Positions 44,035 through 55,600 of a stretch of DNA of 64,000 bases are shown here, one piece after another. This DNA comes from Lithodes maja. Taxonomy: Eukaryota > Arthropoda > Malacostraca > Decapoda > Lithodidae. Position numbers and translations under genes: made by a program. The stretch lies in contig JBAKBP010001420.1 in the NCBI GenBank assembly GCA_037953745.1, positions 1-64,000 of the forward strand, in the 5' to 3' direction. The notes beneath the pieces are model-generated. The model was not told where the DNA came from, made no database searches, and worked only from the letters and a program-made list of their open reading frames with translations. Position 1 is the first letter of the stretch. Each line of letters begins with the position of its first letter.

Positions 44035-44412
44035 GAGGATTGGCGGGAACATATATATATTATTTTTTCTCTCGTCTCGTAAGTTTAACCCCTTTATAAT
44101 TGAGATGTATGATTGTATATGTGATAATTTGCGAGATAATTGTAATAGTTTTTACCCATTTAAATCCAACAGATCTTTCTTAATCGAAAATCTGAAAGAG
44201 ATTGAATATTAATATGAACCACTAACTATTTGAAGCTCTCATATTTTCTGGCTCGAATTAGACGTTATAAACAACTTAAAGATATGTGGGAATTAAAAGA
44301 ATAAAAATATAAATTATCTCACAAATGATCACAAATACATCTCGATTCTCAAGGGGTTAAACTTACGAGACGAGAAAAACAAAATTCCCGTCAGTCCAGT
44401 AATGGTCTTTCT
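44035..44412. repeat. Inverted repeat (hairpin-forming) within the AACTCGGCCCA element
   Basis: Arms of about 68 bp, well matched between 44068-44135 and 44318-44387 (CTCGTCTCGTAAGTTTAACC and its complement), with weaker matching outward. AT-rich, no coding signal. Confidence 0.65.
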
Positions 44413-44963
44413 ATATAATGAAATAATGAGCGATTGAGTTAGTTTCTGGTGAACTGTCGGTGAAGCAGATTGTTGTAGATAATGAAGCATTCATTTCATT
44501 CATTTTCATTTTCTATTGAGCTCTTCCTGAAATCTTTTACGACTCTGACATCTCAAAACACTTCGCGTCCGAGGAAATAGTAGTAAGTAGCTACGAGGTT
44601 CCGTTGTGATGGCTTATCCCTCAATATCTTCACCTTCGCCCTTAGACATCAACAAGAACAAGATCTCGAACACTTTTGATAGATTGATAGATAAAAGGTT
44701 TTATATGGTGGGCCGAGTTGGCATTACTGACTGGGCCGAGTTGACATTCACGTGGGCCGAGTCGGCAAAGGGCCGAGCTGGCCGTTAACCAAAATTATAT
44801 AGCAATGAAGCATAAAATGATAGGAACCCAAAACTACCACTAGAAATGAGATCCCAGCTGTGGTGCGGCTCGTAAATATTGACCATAATTTTTGTATTTT
44901 CAACATAATCCAAACCTGTCTCGTTGAGGGTCTAAACCCAGCTCACGTTCCCTGTTTATGGGT

Positions 44964-45732
44964 ACTGATACTGATGAGTGTGCGCTGTTGCCTTTTGTAA
45001 CGGCAGCGCTAGGTGGGTTTTTCAAATTTCCCTCTGGTCTGGTCTTTCCTCGTCTCGTACTCCAAAGTTCTTCAATAAATTGCAGGTTCTTCTCTCTTGA
45101 TTCCTCACCTGCTTCAGTGAACAGTAGTATCTTCTCTTTGCTGGTGTTCTGGTTTATCCCGTATTTCCTCCGCACCTCCCGTAGTCCTTCACATTTCAGA
45201 AGAAAGTGTTCCAGCGTTTCGTCCTCTCCCTGATGGCACACCTCACATTGTTCCTCCTCTCCCACAAATCTTTTCCTCCAATTCAGTTTCAGTGAATTTG
45301 TTTGGCTTCTAAACATCAATTGAGATTTATATGTACAGTATTATCATATATGCTTTCTTCTCTAATGGATTGTTTATTTCTCCGATACATGGTCAAACTC
45401 GATTTCCCTTCCATATCAGTTCTCCATCTCTCCTCTCCCCATTCTCTCACTTTTTCTTTAATACTTTTCTCATTTATTTGCTGTATATTCTCCATACTAT
45501 TCACATTTATGTTATTCATGTTTCTTTTTACCCCTTTCATCCACTGGCTTTCCCTTTTGGACTCCTTTATTTCAATCAATATTTCTCTTAACAGATCATT
45601 TTTTCTTTCCAATATGTGTTTTAGGTAACAAAGTTTTATTTTCATATCTCGTTCCACCATCGTTGCACATCCAATCTCTCCCCTCAGTGCCTCCACTGCC
45701 ACGTAACTTGGAGCTCCCAGTACTGTACTTAC
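44964..45732 (-). pseudogene. LINE ORF2 C-terminal fragment between 32-bp direct repeats
   Basis: Segments 45702-45316 (VAVEALRGEIGCATMVERDM, KNDLLREILIEIKES) and 45319-44964 (FVGEEEQCEVCHQGEDETLE) encode a LINE C-terminus with a C-x-x-C...H...C zinc-finger motif. The frame breaks near 45316. No RT core is present. Identical 32-bp sequences flank it at 44932-44963 and 45733-45764 (beginning CTAAACCCAGCTC). These look like an unusually long target duplication. No poly-A tail is visible. Confidence 0.7.
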
Positions 45733-45906
45733 CTAAACCCAGCTCACGTTCCCTGTTTATGGGTGAACAATCCTACAGTTTCTCGTATTTCACTTAGGCC
45801 TATAGTGAATTTGCGATGGTAATTACATGTACACCAACGAAGTATCGTTCATGAAAGTGATAAAACGCTGATAATCATCGATGGGGCCCGTATCAGGCTA
45901 TATATT

Positions 45907-46042
45907 AGGCTATATTATTATATTAGCCTATTTATATTATTTGATAGGCCTAGCTAGGCAGTTTTATTTACCTTTAGTGAGGTAAATCACTATAGCTAGG
46001 CCTATCAAATAATATAAATAGGCTAATGTAATAATATAGCCT
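45907..46042. repeat. Palindrome with 49-bp arms
   Basis: 45907-45955 is the near-perfect complement of 45994-46042. The 38-base loop contains a second small stem (TTTACC/GGTAAA). It could form a cruciform or hairpin, or be a small foldback element, just upstream of the SFT2D1-like gene. Confidence 0.8.
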
Positions 46043-46611
46043 AATACTAATACTAGCCTAATCCAATGCCAAATAGGCCTAGCCTACAGTATATCATAGG
46101 CTACAAATTTATTTTCTCTCACAGTCACAGCATAGCTTATTTAGTCGTTGGTCCGATACAGTTTTTCTAGAGGCCTAGACTCCTAGTAGCCCTAGTAATA
46201 ACGCGCCGTCGCCGATTTGGAGTTTTGGCACATTGCTAAGTTGCATTGTTTACCCACTAATAATACTAGTTTGATTAGGTCAAGTTTTAAATCATTTATG
46301 TCTTAATTTCGGAAAAAAATCAGTCAAATTAGCCTAAACATAATTAGATTGTCGCCGAACTATGCAAATTGGCGGATTCACGCGTTGCTACTACACTAAA
46401 ATTGCACCGTTCTTAGGTGGCCTATATCTTTATTGAAGTAGGCTATAGGATTATAGGCCAAGCATAAATCATAAATGGGTATAATGCTGGAGTGTGTGAA
46501 TAAATTCTGCTACAGTACTGTATTTGGGCGATGCGGTTTCCGCCGGAGGTGGCTGGGGGAAGTATACTCAATGTTAATTACCGTATGTATTCCAGGTGAC
46601 CCAAAGAGAAG
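46043..46611 (+). promoter_or_regulatory. Presumed promoter/5' UTR region of the SFT2D1-like gene
   Basis: No clear TATA box. A GC-richer patch (GCGATGCGGTTTCCGCCGGAGG, about 46529-46550) precedes the start codon. A ATTCCAG|GTGACC junction at about 46595 could be a 3' splice site of a 5'-UTR intron; this is not decidable here. Confidence 0.35.
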
Positions 46612-46692
46612 ATGGACAAGCTACGGAAGGCACTGAGTGGGCGGGAGAGCTCCGAAAATCAGGACGAGGAGAGAGGCAACATCATTACTCAA
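46612..46692 (+). CDS. SFT2D1: SFT2D1-like exon 1
   Basis: ATG in good context (AGAAGATGG). Encodes MDKLRKALSGRESSENQ... through IITQ (27 codons), matching the M(D/E)KL(R/K)xxLSG start of vertebrate SFT2D1/2. Donor GTAGCT follows at 46693, phase 0. Confidence 0.88.
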
Positions 46693-49600
46693 GTAGCTAT
46701 ACACTGTGTTTTGATTATGTATTAACCCTTTGGGGATCATGACGCATTTTAGCGGTTTCTTAATTTAAGGGGTAAAGTTGATATCAATTAACCTTTTGAC
46801 TCACTCAGATCCCTCTATTACTTAATAATATCATCTAATAGAGGACAAAATATTTCACAGATGTGGATTATGCGTTCGTGCCATGTGATACGTGGCTTGA
46901 AGTGAATCACAGGTGCTTGTTCAAAGGCTTATATACATTTCCTCAACAACGCCTCAACGAGACAACTGCAAGATTGAAAGCTGCGAATATTGAGGGATTC
47001 CTGTACAATTATATATACATGAAAGGGCGATGATAGAGCTTTCCAATGACACCTGAATCATCCTTGTACTACATCGGGTTATCTTGCAACGATCGTGCAA
47101 CCGCAGGGGAAAATTGGCGGAAATAGGGGATTTTGGCGTGTGGGAGGTGAGAGAGGTACTGTACAGGTATGTGGTACACTCCATTATGCGCCATTGCACC
47201 GCGGGACCGTGGCGAGCGGATCAAGCCCACCTGTCGTCCCTGCAACTCCTGGTCGCTCATAATAGCCTCAAAATGGCGTCTGACGAGTGCCGCAGGATAG
47301 GCCAATTTTCTCTCTCCCGTCATATGACTGTCGCCGCACGTTGAGGGTTAACAAATTGTGGTTGATAGTGAAGAACAGTTGATGTGACAAATTTCATGGT
47401 TTGTCAAGAGTGGACTGGCTTTTTGTGCCTAAATCCATCTATTGGTGACCCATATCTAGCCATTAATTAAACGAATCAGACAAAAAATTGCCGATATGTG
47501 TTGCATGCGTGTTCTTGCGTTTTGTCCAATTTCAGCTTCATAACATAATACAGTATAGTCTATTTATCACTTGAGGTTTATGGTGCATTTTGACAGTTTA
47601 TTCTGGCTATCGTTAGGCAATTTTATGCAGCTTAGGAAGGGTTTGTGGGAATTAAAAGGGTTAAGACTATCAATTAGGGCGGGTGCCCAACACCAAAGGG
47701 GTTGAAATAGGGGAGCTATCCCCCCGCCAAAGGCAGCTTTCTAGGGCCTTTCCTAGCTGATGCTGAGAAGATTGGGTTCTAGTCATGTGGTGAATGGTGA
47801 TGGGCTGGTCTATCAGAGTGAGAACTGAGCGATCTCTGCCATACCCATAGCTTACTCTGACTGATCCTTTTACTTATATATTTTCTAGATCTCAAGTGAC
47901 GGCGTCTCTTCCGTGGATTGACCTCCCAATCTACCAAGATTGGAAGCCAAAGCGTCACATTTTTCCTTTGCCCCTCAACTTTCTCTTCATAATTGCTGAG
48001 GGGCACAGGACCCTGGGTGGGTCTTTGGTTTCCCGGGCGTTTCCGCACCCTCCTCAGCTCCCCGCCATGGAGTGGCTTCGGTCACCCAGGCTTTATTGTG
48101 GTCGGCAGGGAGGGTTCTGTTGGGGTGCTCGGTTATGGCCTTGGCCTTGCTTGGGGCCTTGGGGCTGTTCGGCCAGGCAGCTTGGGGAACAACAACAACA
48201 ACAACAAGACTATCAATTATCCCTCTGTCTGCCATATACCCTTCCTAATCAAAATAAAATTGACTAATGAATGCAAGAAGAAACTGCTAAAATGTGTCAT
48301 GATCCTCAAGGGGTTAATTATGACAAGTTTATATATTGTGACCCTTAGCCTCATCTGGAGCAAACAGGCTGTAAATTTCCAAACCTATTTACTGGTTGGT
48401 TCGTTCCCCAGGGTAGAAATATCGGCGTGTTTGTTTAACCCGGGGCCTCCCAGGCCTTTAAATTTGCACATGTTCCCTCAATCCCAGCCGTGGGGCCAGA
48501 CAGAGCGCCGCCACACTTTTATCACTCGTGACCCAGCGGCCGGCAACTGGACTCAAGCTGCTGGGGAAATGTCAGTGTTCCAATGCCTCCCGCGCAGTAT
48601 TACCAATTAGTTTAGCAAGGCCTCCGTTAATATTAGCACAACCAAAGTGGTTGCAAAAAATGACCGCAATATAAGCTGCGTCGGCTGAGAACCGACGTAG
48701 AGCCTAGTTTGTATTACTGTACTGTGGACATTTTGTGCGTCGGCTGAGAGTGGGACGCCCCGGGTAAAGTCATAATTGGCCAGTTGCAAGTTTTGGTCTA
48801 TAGGGAAGTTTGAGCAGTAGAAATAAATATTTAGCAGAATTTACCAGCTAAAATACGGTTGTAGTGCATTAGTAAACATATAAAATCAAATTCAACATAC
48901 TGTACTTTCTATCCTTCACAAACCTACATTATTATTGCATTTCTATTTAAGATCAATGTTAAGGGCTCCAACTTCCTCATAGCTTGAATTTTGGAAGTGG
49001 TCAATTGAGTAATAAGAGGTTAGGGGTCGGGAATTCTAGTCTCCGCAGTGAATAAACTATAGAGCTATGACACTTGAATGCCCTTTGGTTTTCCAGACCT
49101 ATAATGTATCAATAAACACCTATTGTTGGTTATATTTCAACTGACAGTAAATTGAATCCCTTAGCTACTGAGTCCTCGATACTTAATGGAAAAATACAAA
49201 ACTACTATGTACCTGCATCATATTAAGACCAAGTTTATGTAATTAGCACCGTATTTCACTACAATGTCTTCAAAATAACTGAGAGATCTTGATAGGAACT
49301 TTGCAATTTACTGTCAGTTGAAAAAAACAGACTACTGTATAGTGCATACATCTTGTGTTCTGTCTGCTTTTTAATTTCATACCATATCACTAACATGTAC
49401 CATAGATTCAGCCACTTGTGCTTGTCAAAGTAATCTATAAAGTTATCTACTGTACCATAGTCCGTTCATTCTAGGTTGGGCAGAAATTGTAACGTCTAAC
49501 TTCTGTAACTCAAAAAGGGCTAGAGCAAATGAGCTGTCAATGTATACACCTATTCCCTAGCCAAGTCTTCCTATTTGGTAGAAATATTAGCTCGATTGCT

Positions 49601-52600
49601 CCAGTCTTTTTTGAGTTATGAGAGGTTAGGGGTTACGATTTCTGCCCAACCTAGATTGAACGGACTGTAGTTGATGGGTCAGACCCCAAAATCACACAAA
49701 TCGGTCCCATTCAAGAAGGTCAAACTTTTAGCATAATCTCTCAATAAATGACTACTCAATAATCTTATCAAAGTAACTTCTCCACAACAATAAGAAAACA
49801 AAATGTATTACTAAAATCCCTATCCTATGGGATCGATTTTCACCCTGACCCACGGACTATATACAGGTCTCCCTCGATTTACGATTGCTTTACGTTCCTG
49901 AAAACCCGAGCCGTAGCGTAGTCAGTAGAGGGTCGGCGGATCGAACCAGCACTGTCAAAATGTTATTGGTAGATGTCAAGCCAGGGCAACTTGACCTAGC
50001 AATTCGTGACAAATGCCTAATATTCATGGCCACCCCTTCTCGGGAATTACGACGTCTGGCAAAAAAAAAAAAAAAAAAAATTGTATACCGAACCTTAGAA
50101 TTTTTGTGCTAAATGGGGATGAACCATCTCGTAGCAGCCAAAACCCAAACCCAAACACCTAAAAACTTATAATTATAACGTAAATTGGGACATCGGATAT
50201 TGTGGGAGACCTGTACAGTATATCCTACTTGAAGTTTTGGGCGATGGCTAACATAGAACCTTGTACTGTACAGTATTTATGATTGTTATGGGCTTTGATA
50301 TTTTCATTGAAATATTATGATTCAACTAAATATTTACCAGATATACAGTACTGTATATCCATTGCTCTTCAAGCATTGGCAGTTTACAATGTACAGCAAA
50401 ACCTCATCCATTCAGACTCCACCGATCCGAAAACTTATGACTTCCGGACTAGCATTTCAATTCGGACTCCGACTTCAGTCTTCTGGAAAAGTCTGGAAAT
50501 CTGAGTGATATAATCCAGGTATAAGATCTTGTCCAGACTACATTTCTCAGACTTTCAAAATATTTCGGAAGTCTGAGGTCTGAGGTCTAGAGTTTCAGAC
50601 TTTCAAAAAAATTCTATCTATCTATCTATCTATCTATCTATAATATTATTTTGCTAAAGTATTGTTTCCACATAACGATTTTGATAAGTTTTTTTGCCTT
50701 TTTTTACTGTGTTCGTCTAAGTTTTGGTTTGTTTATTTTGCAAATTTTACATTATAATATCATTCTTTCGGACAGGCTCCCCCCCCCCCCCCCCATTTAA
50801 TCCAAAAGTGTGAGGTTTTACTGTACCATACATGAGACAGCAATGTGGTGTTTACAGTATTAAAGTTTTGTCCCTGTAGATGTGAGTGTGCTAATGCTTA
50901 CTAAATCTGGGCCTCTTTCTCTCCCTAGACGGAAGACTCGCCACTCCTGCGTGTAAGTTTCAGATGATTCCTTCCTAATGCCTTGCCATGAAGTATTCCT
51001 TTCTCTTTATAATTTACCATCAAATTTTTGTGTTTTCAGTGTGAACAGTATACATGTAATTGCAGAACAAAAGTACTGTACAACCCTCGGCTATCACGTT
51101 TTATGGCTATCATGCAGACCTTAAATTCTGCACAACAGCAGCTATCACACACCTCAAACTCAAATTAACCCTCCTCTTATACTCCACATTCTTATTTCAT
51201 GGTTTAAAACCACTTAAAACCATGCTAGAGAAAGTTTTGTTGTCTTGGCGGGTGGTCCGTATGACCAACAAACTCACCCAGCTTATTCAAGTTTAAGTAA
51301 TATAATATTGATTTTCTGATACCCCAATTGATGCATGATGGCCGAGAGTTGACTGTAACCTGTTCTTTGGCCTTTAGATTCCTTCCCAATGCCTTGCAAT
51401 GAAATATTCCCTTCTCTTTATTATTTGCCATTATGTTTTTAGTTTTCAGTGAAAACAGTATACTTTATATGTAAATGCAGAACCCTACTTCAATACTGCA
51501 AGCTGTTCCTTTGGCCTTCATCTATTTTATTTTATTGTTAACAGTACAGTACAGGCATGAGCATTAATAGAGTTACACTCATTCAAATATTTGAACCTTT
51601 AAAGCCAACTACTGATGTATCTGGGCTATAATCAGCATTGGATTATCTCGGATGGTTTTGTAGCTATAATATTAATGCTCATGGCTCCACAATTGGCCAA
51701 CATTCAAGTAGGTTAAGTAGGAATATTATGTTTGGCATTACTGTACAATCGGCTTAATAAGTGATGTCTCGGCCCCAAGTATATTTTGTTCTATAATATG
51801 GATCAGCCATATCTAAACAGGATTTCTTAATTTCGATTGAGATATACCAACATGTTCCTACACTTACTCACCCTGTTCAACATCGGACAGACATTAATAC
51901 AGCACACAGCGAGCCGAACGTGATGACAGCTGAGACATGACATATTAGCGCCACCGTACTTTATTACTTTATTAATAGCCTAAGTAAAAGAAGCTGTGGC
52001 CCAGCTGGAATGTTGACCGACTGTACATATAGATATTTAAACATAATTCCTGTACCATCAAGTATGGTAGCAACTTTTTTGTTAGTTTCCTCAGTCAGAT
52101 TATATTTTAATTGTAGTATGGTACTGAATCCTAGCCTATTATTTGTAAAATAATTATAGTTTTTACTAATTGACTTCTTGTTAATCATATAAAGAAATTA
52201 ATCATTTGTACTTCAAATAATAATTTCTTTATAAGCAATTGCTGGCATACTTTAGGTAAATCTTGTGTTCTTATATTACAAATTTAACAAATCTTAAGCT
52301 ACTAATATTATAACGTGCATATGATGAACATATCCTCGTTTGCAGGTGATCGACACCAGCAGCTTAAGTTGGAACACGCGGGTCAAGTGGTTCGCCATTT
52401 GCTTTGGTCTGGGGTGCTTGTTCTCTATCTTGGGTTCCATCTTGTTCTTCCTGCCCGTCGGCGGACTCATCCTCTTCGCAGTCTTCTACACCATCGGCAA
52501 CATTCTGGCTATATCTAGGTGAGTGGTATGGAGAGGCAAATAGAGAAAATTATGTTTGTATAAACAACTCTTTCCCTGGCAGTACCGTTATTGGATTTTA

Positions 52601-55600
52601 AAACTAACTTGAAAAATTACATTACCATTAGAAAAGGGAATGCTAATCAATGTACTCTCTTTAACCCATTCAGTACCAGCGCCAAACATAGTTCGTCAGA
52701 ATACAAGGAATAAACTAGTACAAGCGTTAAATGTAGTTCGTCACTAGTACTTGAGCTTTGTTCTTTGCTAATAGCTACCAGGAGCTGCTAACATGACTTG
52801 AAGGCCTTACTGCTAGGTACAGTCAGCCCCCCCAATACGCGAGAATAGGGGCGACAGGAGGCATCGCGTATTGGGAATCCGCGTATTGTGGACCTAACTT
52901 TAAATAGGAATAATTAGATATGGGTGACATCTCTCAATTATGGCCTATTTTCAAAAATTTTGGCCTTATTTTCGACATTTTTGGCTCTACAGTACAGTCT
53001 ATATCTTATATATAATAAGAACAATGAATAAAAATATGAAACCTTACCTTAAAATTAGTAGTAGATAGGCTAGGACTAGGACTAGGACCGTAGGACTTCA
53101 CGATTTTCTCCAACTTCTCCCTCCCTGACCAAATCGTACGAACAGTTTACTCTGACAAGCCTATTGCACAGTTTCCTTCTCCTTTTTTCTTGCTATCCAA
53201 CACTTCCACCTTCATTTTGTGTGTTATCTTCTTATATTGGCGTGGCATGGCGAAAAAAGTGGCAGGCACTACAAACGTTTGGTCACTCCGCACGGCTATG
53301 ACGCTTGAGCGGGACTGTGGGAGGGAGGGAGGGAGGGTAAGCGGGAGGGAAGGCAGGCGTATGCCCGTCTTCTTCTTTTTTCAGAGCTACTCCTGGGCCT
53401 CGCGAAACGTAGACGTGCTCGCGTATCAAGCGGGAATAGCGGATTTGGCCCCTTCTTAGCTCTCGATTCGTGTATTGTGGTACCACCTCGCGTAATTAAT
53501 GTTTAATTAATTAATGTTATTTTCGAGGGGTCACTCGTGTATTAGGGTTTTCGCGAATTGTGGAATCGCGTATTGGGGGGGCTGACTGTATTGGCAAAAC
53601 TCCACGAGTGTCAGCCAGCCATTCCCACCCGTCACAAGTCAGTTACTCCCCAGCTTTCGAAAGTGAGTGACGTTTCATGTTGCGCTACGGAAAAATAATT
53701 TTAGGGAAAGTGCCTGGTATTTAGGGGTACATAAAATGTTAAATGCTCTGGTACAGTAGGGGTTAAACAACACTCATTCCCACAATATTCATTCAGTATC
53801 AGGCGCTACGAAGAGAAAGAATTGTTTTAGAATACAAGCGTTAGAATCTAGTTGTGATTGAATTGCCAATTAATTTATGTGTATTACTCTAGGATATAAA
53901 GACATGCAGTAGTCACTCATGTAGTGCTATTTGAGAGACTGCTACATACAGTGACATGTATTTTAGGGAATTTTACTTCAAAGTGACAGACAAATAAGAT
54001 AGACTAGCCACTTCATATGCAGTGTTGCAATTACTGTAGTTTGCAAAATCTATAAAAGCAATTTACTGTACCTACTAAGAATTAACTAGTCTACCCTACT
54101 GGGTGGCAAACTGCAGCATTGATGTTTCAAGATTGAGTTGACTGTGAAGGGAATACAGGAAATATTGCATGAAGCTGTTTTGCTTTGGCCATTTATTCAC
54201 TTCCAGGGGCATAATAGGAACTATGGAGCATATCTTTAACTTAGTGTTTTTTAATGACTAAAAACAAGGGACATGCTTCAGAAGGCCTGTAAAAGTGGAT
54301 CATATCAACAGAATGGAACGCAATGAGATAAGAATCGTGAGATGGATGTGTGGTGCCAAACTGCAAGATAGGATATCAAGTGAAGAGCTAAGGAGAAGGT
54401 TAGGTATCAAGAGTATCAGTGATGCATTAATAGCAGGCTTGGATGGTTTGGACATGTGGAGAGGATTTATTAAAATGTAAAACTTGCAAACAAAGTCAAA
54501 CCAAAACTGGGACAAAGACAATATAAAGTCAAAACAACATATCAAAATTGCTATGTGGAAACAACGCTTACTAAAATAAAATTTATGAAATGAAAGAACA
54601 CAATCCACCACATAGGGTGTACTTACACTAGTTGTACTTACACTAGTTGTATTTGCGGGAGTGAGCATGCTCGTTAATTCCCGCCTCCTAAGATATGTTT
54701 GTCATACCGTGCTTTGAAACTATGCACTGATGGTGCAGACACTACTTCGGCTGGCAATTTGTTCCACCCACTAATCGAGTTGGCAGGAAATCTTTTACTT
54801 TTCAGATCAGATTTACTATTAAGCACTTTTAGTTTGTAGCTGTGACCTCTTGTTCTCTCACCTCCATCCCTCTCTATGAAGTTTTCTTGGTCGATTTTGT
54901 CAATACCTCTAACACATTTGTATATCTGAATTTGCTGTCCTCGTTTCCTTCTCTGTTCCAGTGTAGGTAGATTCAATCTCTCGAGCCTCTCTTGGTACTC
55001 CAAATTTTCCAAACCTGGGATCATCCTCGTAGCTGCTCTCTGTACCCTCTCAATTTTGTGGATATGTTTCTTCATGTGAGGGGACCACACCACAGATGCA
55101 TATTCCATCCTGGGTCTTATTATTGCCGTTATTATTTGTTTCATGGTGTTTTCATTAAGATAATTGAAAGACATCCTGATATTTGCCAATAGTGCTAGTG
55201 ATTCTCTCACTATCTTATTTACGTGGCTTTCTGGAGACATGTTATCCTTAAATTCTATCCCCAAGTCTTTTTCTTTTTCTGCTTTGGGAATCACTTCGTT
55301 TCCTAGTTTATAATCTTTTCTAGGTCTGTACTTGCTTTTACCCATTTCTAGAGTCTTACATTTCCCTGCATTGAACTCCATATTCCATTTGATGCTCCAT
55401 TCATGGATCTTTTGCAAATCTGCTTGGAACTCAAGGCAATCCTCCTGGGTTCTGATCGTTTTAAGCAGTTTAGCATCGTCCGCAAACATGCTCATGTAGC
55501 TTGTTAGTCCCTCAGGTAAGTCATTTACAAATATTAGAAACATGATTGGGGCTAGGACAGATCCTTGTGGTACCCCACTCGTAATTTGAGTCCAGTTTGA

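Larger units (their letters stand above)
38514..44790. mobile_element. Non-autonomous DNA element with AACTCGGCCCA subterminal arrays
   Basis: Flanked by the 8-bp duplication AAAATTAT (38506-38513 and 44791-44798); the uninterrupted left arm of the foldback element confirms the empty site. Both ends carry repeated AACTCGGCCCA-type motifs in opposite orientation: left at 38524-38560 and, after the LINE insertion, 43848-43895; right at about 44705-44783. An 8-bp duplication suggests hAT-type transposition. No transposase is seen. Confidence 0.65.
36528..44897. mobile_element. Long inverted-repeat (foldback) element with nested insertions
   Basis: The left arm (36528-36945) is matched in reverse by a right arm split into 37498-37615, 38280-38513 and 44799-44897. 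Removing the two insertions in the right arm (37616-38287 and 38514-44798) leaves about 1.4 kb: two arms of about 420 bp around a 550-bp centre (36946-37497). Arms contain CCTAACC/GGTTAGG motifs. No transposase is present, so it is non-autonomous. It could form a long hairpin RNA if transcribed. Confidence 0.75.

Noticed and set aside
53190..53459. Plus ORF within the pogo-like MITE as a transposase remnant
   Set aside because: No DDE or helix-turn-helix pattern; low-complexity Gly/Arg stretch from a GGGA repeat.
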